NCBI RefSeq assembly: GCF_003589595.1
Contig: NW_020654810.1
Span: forward strand, 17,719,129 to 17,783,128
Length of the DNA: 64,000 nucleotides
From: Hyposmocoma kahamanoa
Lineage: Eukaryota; Arthropoda; Insecta; Lepidoptera; Cosmopterigidae
Reading direction: 5' to 3'
A program made the position numbers and the translations under genes. Numbering within the stretch: position 1 is the stretch's first letter; every line of letters starts with the position of its first letter. Of the stretch, positions 20,574-32,104 are shown piece by piece. The notes under the pieces were generated by a model. The model did no database searches. It was not told the origin of the DNA and worked only from the letters and a program-made list of their open reading frames with translations.

Positions 20574-21366
20574 TAATCTCAGTACAGAGTACTAAGAAAA
20601 CCGACTTTAAAAGTACTTGGAATTGTGGAATAACTGCCTCCGTGGCCGAACGGTTACCATGCCGGACTGCCACGCAGAGGTCCTAGGTTCGATTCCCGGG
20701 CCGGGAGAAATATTTGTATGGCCTACATTTATTTCTCTCGTGAGTTTGGGTGTAATTTGTGTTTGTCTATGTATGTGTCCATGGCACCCGCGACACAGGG
20801 TTTCCCTAGTGCGGGGCTATGCTGAGTGTGTGCGTTATTATTATTATTATTATTAATTACATCTACTTGCCTAGTTTTATTGAAATCGGTTACCGGAAAG
20901 TGTGCAAAGTGCGGACTTGACACAGAAGATAATAAAAATTGATTCTCACTACTTAAATTATATATTATTAGAAATAATATAAAAATTTAGTCCTTGTATT
21001 TATTAATTTTGTGTAATTTATTTCAAATTATAATATTTCTTTTATATATATTGATTCCTTCCAAACTAACTCTCCTGATCATGTTTCCTTTCCTTTTTGG
21101 TTTTCCTCCCGTCTAAAATAATTGCTCCTAATAATAAATTTTAGGCGCTATTTATAAAAGTGAATCTTCATGCGCGAACAGCCACCCTTGGAGGTGGATG
21201 ATTTTCTTCAATATTAAATGGGACCACTATGGAGGTACCCTCTTTCCAACAAAAAAGAATCATCAAAATCGGTTCACAAATACTGGAGTTATCGCGTAAC
21301 ATACATATTAAAAAAAACATACAGTCGAATTGAGAACCTCCTCCTTTTCTGAAGTCGGTTAAAAAA
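20574..21366 (-). repeat. Family K element copy 3, minus strand, split by SINE-C
   Basis: The 3' end lies at the left (AATCTCAGTACAGAGTACT, AAACCGACTTTAAAAGTAC) and the 5' end at the right (CCTCCTTTTCTGAAGTCGG). The element is interrupted at about 20625 by SINE-C copy 3 and resumes AATTACATCTACTTGCC. Without the SINE it is about 560 bp, one of the longest copies, and includes GATTCTCACTACTTAAA and the long AT-rich middle. Confidence 0.82.
20628..20856 (+). repeat. SINE-C copy 3, inserted in family K
   Basis: Complete copy with intact A and B boxes, the GTGCGGGGCTATGCTGAGTG end and a (TTA)n tail. The family K sequence continues on both sides, with AATT shared at the junctions, so this SINE is younger than the host element. 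Confidence 0.88.
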
Positions 21367-21770
21367 CGGATAAATTGATAGTGTTTTTATCACTTTATAA
21401 ATTAAATACTACGAGAGTCATACCTAGACATAAATACACAAACATATATTATAACGGGCATACACTTTATCTAGCGTCTTAAACTTACACAAAATATTTA
21501 ATCCTTTAGATTTTTTCAGATTTTAGATTATTATCTTAACGTCCTGGCTATTATTATTATATAATTGGCTTCTATTTTCTTAATATAAATAAATACCAAT
21601 ATAATCACTCAGTTATTAGTATTTTTTATTTCACTCGTAATGTTTTCTATTTCTCTCTCCATCTCTATCTTTCTCTCTATTTTTTTCAAGGTAATAACCT
21701 CAGCACGTACAGAAACAATGCAATTCAAGAACTGTGTATTTTTCGTCGATATTTATTGACACTGTGACAG
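21367..21770. other. No gene recognised
   Basis: AT-rich sequence with a CT-rich patch (tctctctccatctctatctt) near 21650-21685. Confidence 0.5.
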
Positions 21771-22077
21771 TTTTTTATCATACTAAGTGATAGAATGAAC
21801 AAGTTGTGCGCATGATGGTAAGCGACACGCCTGTCCATAACAGTTGCAGAGCCAGTCACAGCTTTGAATCGCAAAGATCTGAAGGGCGCTGCCACTACGC
21901 CCAGTACCCTGAGACATAAGTTAGAAAAGTCCAATGCGCCTCTAATTTCACCAGTAGCCTTACCCTTTAAAAGTGATTTACCCTGAAAAACGCAGTAATG
22001 TGACTGCTTGGCGGCAGAAATGAGTAAGGTGGCAGTTCTTCCCTTGACGAACTCTTTCGCAAGGATCTCCACTGCTA
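21771..22077 (-). repeat. Family D retroposon copy 8, minus strand
   Basis: Near full-length. On the minus strand it runs from AGCAGTGGAGATCCTTGCG to the tail CTTAGTATGATAAAAAA. A frame of 115 codons crosses it but corresponds to the repeat. Confidence 0.82.
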
Positions 22078-22371
22078 GTTACTAGTTTAAATATAAATAA
22101 ACCAAAATACTACCATTCAGCGTGTTTCAAGGCTAAAATCCATTGCTCAAAGGCGCAAGTAAAGATGACTGGTCGACAGTGAATAATGTTGGTTTGATAG
22201 ATGAACAGGTTGAGTTATTTAGGTCGCTTCGAATTCATAGCACATACACCGGTTCCTATCAAGAATGTTCCATGGTTAAATAAAGACCTTGGCAACTACA
22301 TGTAAAAGAACCATGTCTACATCATAAGCATTATCGCAAAACTACGAAGACTGGTGTTCAGCTGCGTCTTA

Positions 22372-22640
22372 TCAATAAATCAATTGAAAATGGTAGCTCT
22401 TAAAGTTGGCAAAAGTAGGCATCAAGGTCGGTGATGTAGCATACACTCCTAAATAATGCCAATTTACTCTCGCCCTTAAAAAGGTCCTAGTTATAGCGTC
22501 TGAGGAATACGTCGGCAGGCAGGAAATTCCACTCCCTAGCCCCTTGCCATATTGATATAAAAGCGAAACGCTTCGTACGATGCCTAGTAATACCCACAAC
22601 ATAAGTGTGGAACCCCAGCCTACATCTAGTCCCCTGATGA
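22372..22640 (-). pseudogene. Probable LINE C-terminal fragment
   Basis: A 76-codon minus-strand frame includes QYGKGLGSGISCLPTYSSD and NWHYLGVYATSPTLMPTFAN. The surrounding sequence, with CCACACTTATGTTGTGGGTA and GCATCGTACGAAGCG, looks like the 3' coding end of a lepidopteran LINE. There is no diagnostic reverse-transcriptase motif, so this is a resemblance call. Confidence 0.4.
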
Positions 22641-22792
22641 TGAAAAAATAATTTAATCACAATTTTTCAACTGCCTCAGTCTTATTAGTCAAATACAATA
22701 CAATACATCACTGCCAATTACTGTATACTTCTTTGTTTTTAATAATTTGACTCTGATATTAAGAGAACCATTTTAGCTACCGTCCTTAAAAT

Positions 22793-23095
22793 TGTTTTCA
22801 TGACACCAAGTGACCGGGTATGTAAGACGTGCGCCTGGTGGTAAACGACCTGACTGTCCATGACAATTGCAGCTTTAAATGGCAAAGATCTGATTGGCAC
22901 TGCCATTGCACCTGTCAGCCACCCTGAGACATAAGTTAACAAGTTCTATCTATCTGTAACTTCACCAGCACCCTTACCCTTCAAAACCGGAACGCAGTAA
23001 TGCTCATATTATTGTTTGACGGCAGAAATAGATAAATTGGCTGTACTAGGTGCAAAAATAGGTAAAGTACTTTCTTGGACGAATTAAACCAGTAA
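22793..23095 (-). repeat. Family D retroposon copy 9, minus strand
   Basis: The tail is at the left (TCATGACACCAAGTGACCGG) and the body includes AACTTATGTCTCAGGGTGGC (minus sense). Small deletions shorten the middle. A short palindrome, CCAGTAAAGCG..CGCTTTACTGG, lies at its 5' edge (23089-23120). Confidence 0.75.
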
Positions 23096-23120
23096 AGCGC
23101 CCTGTGAAACGCTTTACTGG

Positions 23121-24339
23121 CACTAAATCTAAAGTAAAGCAAAGCTACTAGTGCTGGAATAACTTTTATAATAATTAAAAACTAGTAATTGTAATAAGTT
23201 TCTTTCCTCGATCTCCCTAGTGTATACGTTTGTCTCCATTAGTGATTTCTCCTCTGCCTGAAAAGCGTTATTTGATATCACTACTAAAAAAATCCAATTC
23301 ACTAGTTAGAATACCATCCTATTTCAATTGTTCCTTTCCTGTCTAAAGCTTGCTCACCACCAATTTATTTATTTCGTAAACAATTCAATTCTTCGCAGTC
23401 CGGATTCCGCGTAATTCAATTAAAACATACCAGAAAAAAAGGAATTTCGAATTTATTTGTAATTTTGCTTTCATTGGCAACACGAAATGATTTATTAATT
23501 CCAGAAACTCGAAACACGATAAAAATTTGAAATAGAAAAGTATATAATCATTTTTATTCATTTTTATGGACGACACACGCTTGACCAAAAAAAATGGCAA
23601 TCACAAAATTGTTTTCACAAAAAAGACTTAATGGTTCATAAGACAGCATTCCTGTATCTCTTGTAGTTTCGAATTTCCCCATACTGCCCCAATAAAAAAA
23701 AAACACATCGTATTATGCTTTTACAGCTAGAATTAATTTAATAAAAACGAACTTGTAAAATATAACTTTTGCAGTAAAAATTTAACTTTTCAAGTAACGA
23801 AATGTAATTTTCCACTCTAAGGCAAGACTGGCAACACTGCTGTGGAAGCTCTAGGGACTTGCTATTTTTTGTCACTTATAAACGAATTCCACTTAAATCC
23901 AATTTCCCAGGTACCCAAGTTAATATAAAATTTCTCCACTAATAGAGGTTGCATGAGACGTATTTACAGTTTACTATGTTTTAACGATCTTCTTATAAAA
24001 AATAACCTTTGATTAACCTTTTTGAGCATCATGAGCCTCCATAATAAAAAATGATTAAAAAAGTCACGATTTAATTTAATTAATTGTGCAATAATACATG
24101 GTTCAGTAAATTTCTAGAAAAAAAATACGTAGTTATAATATTACCTTCAAAAGAAGTTATTATTTGGACTTCTAGTTAGTGAATAGAATCTAAAGAGTGC
24201 CAGTGCCGGTTTTGGATGTTGGCAGACGTCCAGGGAAGCCAAAGCCTTCATGGAGACGTTAATACAACCTGAGAGATATTATGTGCGAGAAGACTCTCGA
24301 ATGTTCTGAGAGTTCTTTTCTTATACGCAAATTTTCGGT
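23121..24339. other. No gene recognised
   Basis: AT-rich sequence. A slightly GC-richer patch at 24195-24310 (gccagtgccggttttggatg) has no recognisable coding frame. Confidence 0.5.
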
Positions 24340-24377
<38 letters not shown>

Positions 24378-24389
24378 ATATATATATAA
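24340..24389. repeat. (TA)n microsatellite
   Basis: About 50 bp of alternating TA, broken once by TATTATA at 24364-24370. Confidence 0.9.
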
Positions 24390-24411
24390 TTTTGTAACTA
24401 AAAACATCGCA

Positions 24412-24640
24412 TTTTTAACCGACTTCACAAAAGGAGGAGGTTCTCAATTTTCATTTTTATGTATTTTAATTTGATTTGACTTTGAATTTGATGATTCGTT
24501 TTTGTTGGAGGACCTCAGTAGTGGTCCCATTTAAATTTAAATGAGTTATTCCACCTCTAAGGGTCGCAAACTAGGAGGTGAATAACTTTTGAGGTCGGAT
24601 TTTTTAGTACTCTATACTGACTTTATTGGACTTACCAATT
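24412..24640 (+). repeat. Family K element copy 4
   Basis: Both ends are present: TTTTTAACCGACTTCACAAA and TTTTGAGGTCGGATTTTTTA with TAGTACTCTATACTGA. The middle is shortened. It starts 23 bp after the TA microsatellite. Confidence 0.78.
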
Positions 24641-25190
24641 ATTATTAAGTACTTACACAAGAAAAAAGATTGAAGAAGAAAAGTTGCCTTCATTGTCTAT
24701 TTCTTAACTGAAAATTTTATTCTGAAATTGTAATAATTATTTCAATATTGTAATTGCAATGAATCAAATGTTACATACAATCAAACACATGTACATTACT
24801 TACAAACTCATATATATCTACTTGTTTGGTTCTAAGTTAAGAAAACCTAAATCTATAGGGAAGGCAAGGAGATTACGAATAAATACGAATATCTTTATGC
24901 TAGAACTCATACAGTACTAAAATTAAGTTTCGAATAGAAAATAAAACATCCCAATTCCAACTCTGCTTCTCTGTGTCAAAAGTCCCTTTGAAATAACCCA
25001 GTGAGGTTCTATTTAAAGCTGTAAAGTCGAATCGGCCTACAAATCTAGGTTTCTTCATAGTATTTCACGTGCTGAGTGGATCTTTGGCCTAACTCCAAAT
25101 GTGTTAGTTACGACATTCTGTATCACATAGATTACTTTTATTAAATAAGTCAAGTTGTAAGTATACTGTACATATAAGGCCTACAAACCC
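24641..25190. other. No gene recognised
   Basis: AT-rich sequence with no recognisable exon or repeat. Confidence 0.5.
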
Positions 25191-25488
25191 TTTTTAACCG
25201 ACTACGAAAAATGGAGGAGGTTTTTACGTTACGAGGTGTTACGCGAGAACTCCGGTATTTATGAACCGATTTTGATGATTCTTTTTTTGTTGGAAAGAGG
25301 GTACCTCAGTATTGGCCCCATTTACCTCTAAGGGCGGCAAACTAGGGAATGAATTGAGAAAGAAAAATGAAAAATGAAAGTTTCGCGCACTTTCCGGTAT
25401 CCGATTTCAATAAAACTTGGCAAATAGATGTAATTCCACTAACTTTTGAGCTCAGTTTTTTAGTACTCTTTACTGAGATTATTTACTT
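25191..25488 (+). repeat. Family K element copy 5
   Basis: It starts TTTTTAACCGACTACGAAAA and keeps AACTCCGGTATTTATGAACC, TTTCCGGTATCCGATTTCAA and TAGTACTCTTTACTGAG. The frame at 25367-25561 is an artefact of the repeat. Confidence 0.8.
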
Positions 25489-27749
25489 CAAGGTCAGATT
25501 TTTACTAAGACAGATTTGTATACGGTTTTGTATATCGGTTACGGGAATGTTATTTCGTTAGATTCGTACAGTTAACTGGATCAAAAACCCCTGACTGATC
25601 TTCTATACTATGTTACGGTATTGTTTTATGCATAACCTAACATGTAATTTAGTTAGTGGCTAACTAAATTACATAGCGGTTTTTACAACTGTGAATCTTA
25701 TTATTATGAGACCAAATTACAAAAATCGTGTCCCTCAATGTGCTCTACTGAGATCAATCTTCAGTTATCATGTGTCACAGAAATATTTCGCGTAGAGCCT
25801 AAATGGCTTGTGCTCTTAGATTACTACTTAGTACTTTCTTAATTTACTCACATACTATGAGTAAATCCAAGTGTTAGGTATTATACTTTGTTTTATGATT
25901 TGTATAACGTGTTTTGTATCACTTCAAACGTAATCGATATCGTGCTTTGACTACATTTACCATCTACTTAATAATAAAGTTTATTATTGGCCACTAAAAT
26001 AAAAATATATCACAGCTAGGTACACGTTGAGTTTTAGTAAGTATAATTTTATGGGAGCCTGATATCTAAACTGAGCATAGTGCGTCCGGACGTCCGGATA
26101 CTAGGTTCCCACCTCTCATAAATTCAAGTTAATTCATTAAGCATATTGGTCAATAGGTACAGTACAGATACAAACATGAAATGAATCTTAGAAACTAGAA
26201 TCGCAGAAAGAAAGATTGGTCACGTTTATAATAAAATAGGTTTTAAATAGTAATATTGTAATTGACTAACTTCTTGTGAATAGACTGCAGTGTCTTCAGC
26301 CTTCACACAAAAGGAAACAACTTACGTATAGACGTACTATATAACAGAAGTTTTAATTAAGGAGAAAAATTGTTTTCGTTTATTTGTCCTGGAATATCAA
26401 CAAAGAAGAGCATTTTGTCGTATGAGACCATCGAGTATATAACCAGAAACTCGATGTATGAGACAAACTGTTACTTTCTTGTTGGCATTTTTATTTTTTA
26501 TTTTACATAATGTCTATTGTTATGGTTCTTTAGAGATGGCTAGTTAGCAACAAGCGTAATAAGCGCTAGTGTGTTCTGAGTCTGTGGTCTAACCACTTAA
26601 TTGGATGGTCTCAAACGTAACGTCTTCTCGGTACTGACAACCGTATTAATGCATTTAGGAAGTAATTGAATAAAACTTTGTTACTCGGCATTTAGGACGT
26701 AATTGAATAAAACTATCTTACTCGAATTTGAAATGCGAACTCCTTCACAACGTATGTTTTTAACCTCAACGTCAACCTTTTCTACATCATGGTAAAATTC
26801 TTTTTTTTCCTTTTTTTAAAGAGTATTTTACCTATACAGATATGCCACCCTCATAGGTGCGATATTGAGACATTATAATGCATACTTCGTTTTTAGCGTT
26901 AGACGGATGGAAATTTTGGGTCTTATCAGGCACCATTTCATTCAATCATTTTATAAGCAAAGCATTTTAATAAATACCCTGAAACAATATCATTAAACAT
27001 TTTATACTACCTTTATGTATTTATTACGTCTTTTTATTCGTAGTAGGTAGGTACTCACAATTATAATTTACATGAAAATTTTCTATCTATATTAATACCG
27101 ATATAGTTTATTTAGTCTTTGACTTGCAATATAAAAAAGTTAAAGAAAGAGAGTTTACTTTTTTTATAATAATGACATATTATCGTATTATTTGTAAATG
27201 TCATTTATCATTATTTCTGACTGTGTTTTCCTTTAATGTAATTTGTTGACTGAAGAAAAAGGTGTAAATTTCTAGAAATCACCGCGTAAACCGTTAGACC
27301 ATGGAGGTCGTCAAAATACAAAATAAAAATGGAAGTGAATTACTTTGCTACTCCGCGAACCCAGTGAAAGTTAAATCGTACAAAATGGCTGTGCTTGTGT
27401 TCAGTTTTTTTCATGTAGTCCATTTTCCCATCCTCCCTCCGCATTAAATTAATAAATAGGTAACTAATACAAACGCATCTACAATCACAAACATCACTAA
27501 AAATTATACCCGATAAAGTATTTCGCCTCTTTACGCAAAAATTGTTGATTGGTTGATGTACCGTCGGAAGTTGTTGATTCTTCGGTAGTTTGTGCGGGGG
27601 AAGGGTTGGATAATTAGTTGCATGAAAAAAGTCAACACATGCGCAGCTATTTCGCACAATTTAACATTCACTGGGTTAGCGGTGTAGGAAACTTTTCTTA
27701 CTTTCATTTTTATATTACAAAATAATAAATAAATGTTATACAACAACAC
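25489..27749. other. No gene; long unannotated AT-rich stretch
   Basis: No exon, SINE or LINE fragment is recognised over 2.3 kb. It holds a perfect 15 bp hairpin (25642-25674) and the 14 bp palindrome TCCGGACGTCCGGA near 26087. Minus-strand frames at 27340-27749 lack recognisable motifs. Confidence 0.5.
25642..25674. repeat. Perfect hairpin, 15 bp arms, 3 nt loop
   Basis: ATGTAATTTAGTTAG, loop TGG, CTAACTAAATTACAT. The arms are exact reverse complements. Confidence 0.95.
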
Positions 27750-27955
27750 ACACGTTGCTCTGATCCCAAAGTAACGTGCTAAAGCACTTCTATTATGGAA
27801 ATCGGAATCAACGACGGTACCACAAACACCCAGATCCGGGAAAATATAGAAAAGTTAGTTTTTCTACACTGACCCGGGCGGGGAGAGAAACTCCCGGGGT
27901 CACAAGAGATGGCGAAACTATGAAAATCGGTGTGCAAGCCACTCCACCACAAAGA
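27750..27955 (-). repeat. SINE-A copy 2, minus strand
   Basis: On the minus strand: GTGGAGTGGCTTGCACACCG, GCCATCTCTTGTGACCCCGG, then GGTCAGTGTAGAAAAACTA, GGTGTTTGTGGTACCGTCG and GATTTCCATAATAGAAGTGC. The B-box region carries a GGGAGTTTCTCTCCCCGCC insertion or expansion not seen in other copies. Confidence 0.75.
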
Positions 27956-28424
27956 CCGTCAAAAAGGATGTAGGAAGGGTTTGTGTTAGATTAGTTTTTT
28001 AAATCTCTGAAGTAGAACATTTTTCTGTACCCGTCAACGATTCAATACCAGCCAGTTGAAGTAGGAAAGAAGACGATTTACATAAAAGAAATCGATTGTC
28101 AGTTCTACATAGCTCTGATTTAAAATATCTAAAAATAGTACATTTGTAAATGAAGTAAATTTAAGAGTAATTTAATTGATTTCCAAGTTTTTCCAAGTTC
28201 CAAGGTTTTCGAGTGACTTTTAGATTTAAAAGGATTTAAAATTGCGGCAATTGAAGTACGGAATTTCAGGTCCGTGGTAAAGAATCTTAGGAATTGGAAT
28301 TTTCTACAAAAGTTGATTGAAAACGTTTATTCACATAATTTTAGTTTTTGTACACGGTGACAAACTATGGGTAGAAAATCAAAAAGATTTTCTTACTTGC
28401 GCAGTGTGTTGTTGACAACCTCAA
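27956..28424. other. No gene recognised
   Basis: AT-rich sequence with no recognisable exon or repeat. Confidence 0.5.
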
Positions 28425-28630
28425 GGGCCCAACGGCTTGCAATACGGGCTACGGCAATACTGGATGAGGAGGTCTCGAGTTCGATTTCCGGTAGGACCAA
28501 TTAAATGAGCTTTTCTAAATTGGTTCTAGTATGGGGGTCTGGGAAGTGCCCCAGAGTGAGTTCCGCTGCTCTGGTACTCATAGCACTAGAAATGAGACCA
28601 GGCAATTGGTGTGGTAGTCTGGCACATTAT
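28425..28630 (+). repeat. SINE-B copy 3
   Basis: GGCCCAACGGCTTGCAATAC (A-box side) and GTCTCGAGTTCGATTTCCGG (B box), followed by AAATTGGTTCTAGTATGGGG and GCTGCTCTGGTACTCATAGC. It is the best-preserved copy of SINE-B here. Confidence 0.7.
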
Positions 28631-29334
28631 TAAAAAAAGCTGTAACAAATAAGAACCAAAGGTCACTTAAAAATGAAAACTGAAAAAATTGATCAACAGC
28701 CTGCAAAAAATATCACCATTCGAAGGAATATCTATTTTTCATCTAGGTACACTCTGGGCAATTTGTACAGAAAGTGAAAATGTTCAAATAATCCAGGCCG
28801 CTACACAAATTTCAGTCTTCTATAAGTGGTGTTCAAAGAAGGCTACTTCGATATATTCAATATAATAAATATAATTATAAAAATAAATATCACTCTCATC
28901 GTGCAAAAAATTTGCATGCCGGAGTCATTAATCATAATTTGGACTTTTCAAGTTTTCAATATAACTGCCATAAAAAGTTTTTTTTTTTCATTTTCCACGA
29001 GGAAATTACTTGCGAGGTCACAGGATATGCTACGCTACGTATCTATTATTTGTTACTACAAATACATAAGCAGATACGATAGATAGATACGACTTGTTCT
29101 ACAATAAATGTATAGAAAAAGAATTTTACTACTGTCACCCCATTTTTGTAACTTGTACAAACCATCTGCAAACTACACGGCAACCAAAATCGATACGATT
29201 ATACTTGGCAGCATTCCAAATGTGTCTGTGGAGGCAAATCGATGCGACGGGCTGAATCTAATTGAACCTGGAAACTTCGCTTGAAAAATTCGAGAGCTAC
29301 TAACTTATAAGGCAGACGTTGGGCAACGTTTGTA
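28631..29334. other. No gene recognised
   Basis: AT-rich sequence with no recognisable exon or repeat. Confidence 0.5.
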
Positions 29335-29616
29335 CAGTTTGCCTTGGTTTGCTATATCCACAAGTTGGTGAGGGGGAAAGTTTACAACGCGGAGCTCCTT
29401 CTCCATGTTCAGTTTAGCGTACCAAACGAGTACGCGGGGCGGCGACGCAGGCCGCCGCTGCTGGCGCTGCCGCGAGCGCGCACCAACCTGCTGGCTGGGG
29501 CGCCGCTCACGCGCGCTTTGCGCACTCTCAACGCGGTAGCCGAGAGAGTGGATATTTTTACGTGTGCTCTGAGTGATTTCTCAAAAACTGCATTATTTAT
29601 AATAAGTTATACATGA
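29335..29616 (+). pseudogene. LINE reverse-transcriptase C-terminus
   Basis: The frame reads VRGKVYNAELLLHVQFSVPN, then PRARTNLLAGAPLTRALRTL and VAERVDIFTCALSDFSKTAL, with a stop at 29616. I recognise the C-terminal tail of a jockey/R1-type lepidopteran LINE (fLyKlv.Gk.. / ..r.pRartnlla.aPltRalrtlN..a..vDIF.c.lseF). The high GC of this stretch contrasts with the flanks. Upstream catalytic domains are missing (5' truncation). Confidence 0.75.
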
Positions 29617-29749
29617 ATAAGTTACGTATATTTAGGATAGTACATTAGATAATAAGATAGTTACGCTATCGAATTAGGTTAAGTTTACCTGTAATGTTAG
29701 CGTAAGAGAAAGATAAATAAATAAAATAAATAAATAAATAAATAAATAA
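29617..29749 (+). mobile_element. LINE 3' tail with (AAAT)n
   Basis: The short 3' untranslated region of the preceding fragment ends in GATAAATAAATAAAATAAAT and further AAAT units, the simple-repeat end of the insertion. Confidence 0.7.
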
Positions 29750-30054
29750 GTTTTCGAAACATGAAATTCTGAACGAGAGAATACTTCAAAAAAGCAGGAG
29801 CTGCTAAATTCGACTGTATTTTTTTTGTGTATATGTTATGCGATTGCGGTTGTTTAGGACAGTAAACAATTACAGTGACATTATTGATATTCACCCAATT
29901 CACCATGACTCTCCTCTAAGCACCCGAAAAAAAAAAATGTAGTAAGTTCACTCAAATAATTCAACTCGTAAAACTGTACGCATCAATTTCCAATCATATA
30001 GTTATTTGTAAGTGTTCGTTTTATTTTTTAATTTTATTTTTTAACATAGTTATA

Positions 30055-30112
30055 CTTAGGAAATGAAACTATTTTTCCTTATATGTGTAACTATCGCGAA
30101 AACCTAAGAACT
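30055..30112. repeat. Family E fragment with flipped core
   Basis: GGAAATGAAACTATTTTTCC is followed by TATATGTGTAACTATCGCG and AAAACCTAAGAACTTGATAG. At 63121-63175 the second part is preceded by the reverse complement of the first 20 bp. The two halves are therefore in opposite orientations relative to the right arm of the 62 kb inverted repeat. Confidence 0.6.
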
Positions 30113-30186
30113 TGATAGTTATGTTTTTTTAAGTATTTTTAACGTTAACGCGATTCAGTCGCAGCCAGTAAATCTTTGCGTTCACA

Positions 30187-30515
30187 AATTCAGTGGCGCC
30201 ATAAACGCGCCTTTATGAAACGCGCGTCATCTCCGCGTTTAAAAAATTCCGTATGCATGCGACGATACAGACGATTGCGGGTGGCCGAGCGCCACCGAGG
30301 CGTAAGCACGCGTCCCACCATCGTTGTTGAATCGATTCAAACGCGCGTAAAACGCAATTTGAATGCGCGCAATACGCGATAAAAATTTTCCCGTGCACGT
30401 TAGAATCGATAAAAACACAACATCTGCTTTTTGAGCCTCTACAGCGCCATAAACGCACGTTCGTGAAACACGCATCATCTGCGCGTAAAAAAATATGCCG
30501 TGTGTACGATATAAC
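30187..30515. repeat. CpG-rich element with a duplicated 75 bp cassette
   Basis: GGCGCCATAAACGCGCCTTT..GAAACGCGCGTCATCTCCGCG at 30193 recurs as AGCGCCATAAACGCACGTTC..GAAACACGCATCATCTGCGCG at about 30442. The centre shares AATCGATTCAAACGCGCG with the MITE at 37014-37308. It is probably a remnant of the same PIF/Harbinger-like MITE group, but I find no clean terminal repeats or target duplication. Confidence 0.5.
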
Positions 30516-30520
30516 GAATT

Positions 30521-31380
30521 CTTCATTTTAGCAGTATCTAGCTCCTTGAATTATGTAATTGCAATTTCTTTAAAGTATCGGTGCCAAGAAAAGGTTCTAT
30601 ATTCAATTTAATAAGCGATTGAAGTTAGCCGTATGAAGTTACTTTCTAAGAGGTAAAAGAATTCAGCCACATACAGCGTATGAAACTTTAAAAGAATCTG
30701 TGGAATACTAAACGTTATTACGTTATTCTAAGTATAAATGTCGTCCTTTAAAAACTTAATCGGTCCTAAATTACGTTCTGCCATTATGCGTTTTTCTTTT
30801 ATTAGAGCGAATGAGAAATTTTTACTAATGTACCATTTTATGTTATGTGTTTTTTGTAGTCTTATATTTTGGAATAAACTTGTATTGGTGGGCTTATTAT
30901 GGTCCATTGTACAATGTAAGCGCTTATAAATACACACTGATGCGATTAAAAAATAATTGACAAATGAAATAAAGAGACAAACAAATGCAAAAGTCATAAA
31001 TTTACAATCCACAAATTCCTGTTAGTTCCTCTGTTAAATACGACACGGGTCAAGGCGAAACTGACCTTCACCTATGTCACTTACTATCATATTAACTTTT
31101 AATAGTAGACATAGAAATGAAACTCTAGCAAATGTTTCAACATGGTTACAAATTATATTAATAATTAATAAGATCTTTTCACTATAAATCCAAACAAAAC
31201 CACGGCCTTTCTCGTCAAATATGTTTTTCACAATGGCGGCCGCCTGTCAGCTTTCGATATCGATGATGGTGATATCGATTTATTTCTTATTTCGATAAAA
31301 CTAATTCTTAATGATGCAAAGTAAGTTTTGTAACAAAACAAAACAAATTAAAGTCACGATCACGAATCAGATGAGATTGT
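30521..31380. other. No gene recognised
   Basis: AT-rich. It contains CAATGGCGGCCGCC near 31233 and the inverted pair GATATCGATGATGGTGATATCG at 31256-31277. Paired frames at 30728-31012 on both strands lack recognisable motifs. Confidence 0.5.
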
Positions 31381-31390
31381 GGAGGAAAAA

Positions 31391-31608
31391 CATTGACTTA
31401 CAATTATATGGACGTCGGGTCCGCGCTAAAAAGTGTCCGCACTTGTAAGGCGCTAAAATCGTATACAGAGCGCGACAGTCTTCATTTGTTCTACTGACAG
31501 CGCGATACTGCGATGACATTACAATTTAAATTTCGAATAGGTTGACTTGGGACATTTTTTTCGTGGTTTTTGTATTAGACCCGTCGTCCATTTATTTGTA
31601 AGTCAATG
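31391..31608. mobile_element. MITE with 8 bp duplication (hAT-like)
   Basis: The 218 bp element starts CATTGACTTACAATTATATG and ends CATTTATTTGTAAGTCAATG. The inverted similarity continues inward (GGACGTCGGGTC against GACCCGTCGTCC). AGGAAAAA at 31383-31390 is repeated exactly at 31609-31616. An 8 bp target duplication points to the hAT superfamily. No coding sequence; non-autonomous. Confidence 0.8.
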
Positions 31609-31753
31609 AGGAAAAAGAATATTAATTATATTATTCCGATGACATCGTTAGAGGCCAAAATATCCATTCTGTCTCTCTCCATTGACTTAACTTGATATAT
31701 TTACTATGAAATTTCAATTTAAGGTATGAAAACAGTATTCCCTAATGGGTTAC

Positions 31754-31875
31754 TTTTTTAACCGACTTCAAATAAGGAGGATGTTCTTAAATCGTCTGTA
31801 TTTTTATCTTTGTATAGATGTTACGTGATTACTCCGACATTTGTTAACCGATTTCGATGATACTGTAGCACAGGT
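31754..31875 (+). repeat. Family K, 5' end only, copy 6
   Basis: TTTTTAACCGACTTCAAATA followed by AGGAGGATGTTCT, ATGTTACGTGATTACTCCGA and ACCGATTTCGATGA. The rest is missing. It faces copy 7 across about 230 bp. Confidence 0.7.
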
Positions 31876-32104
31876 TGGATAGATTATATTATTATTTTAT
31901 ATTTAGAACTAGATAAAAAAGGAGGGTTATTGTCAAAGGAACATCTGGGGATTCTTGATGGGTCTTCTAACGGAACGCTCACAATAAATTTTCAAATATG
32001 ATTATATTCCTCGTTTAATATTAAATAGTACCTCTCACTACACTGTTGTCAAGGCTACATTCCAACAATACCGTTTTTGGTGGAAAGTAAGTAACGAAGG
32101 CAAC

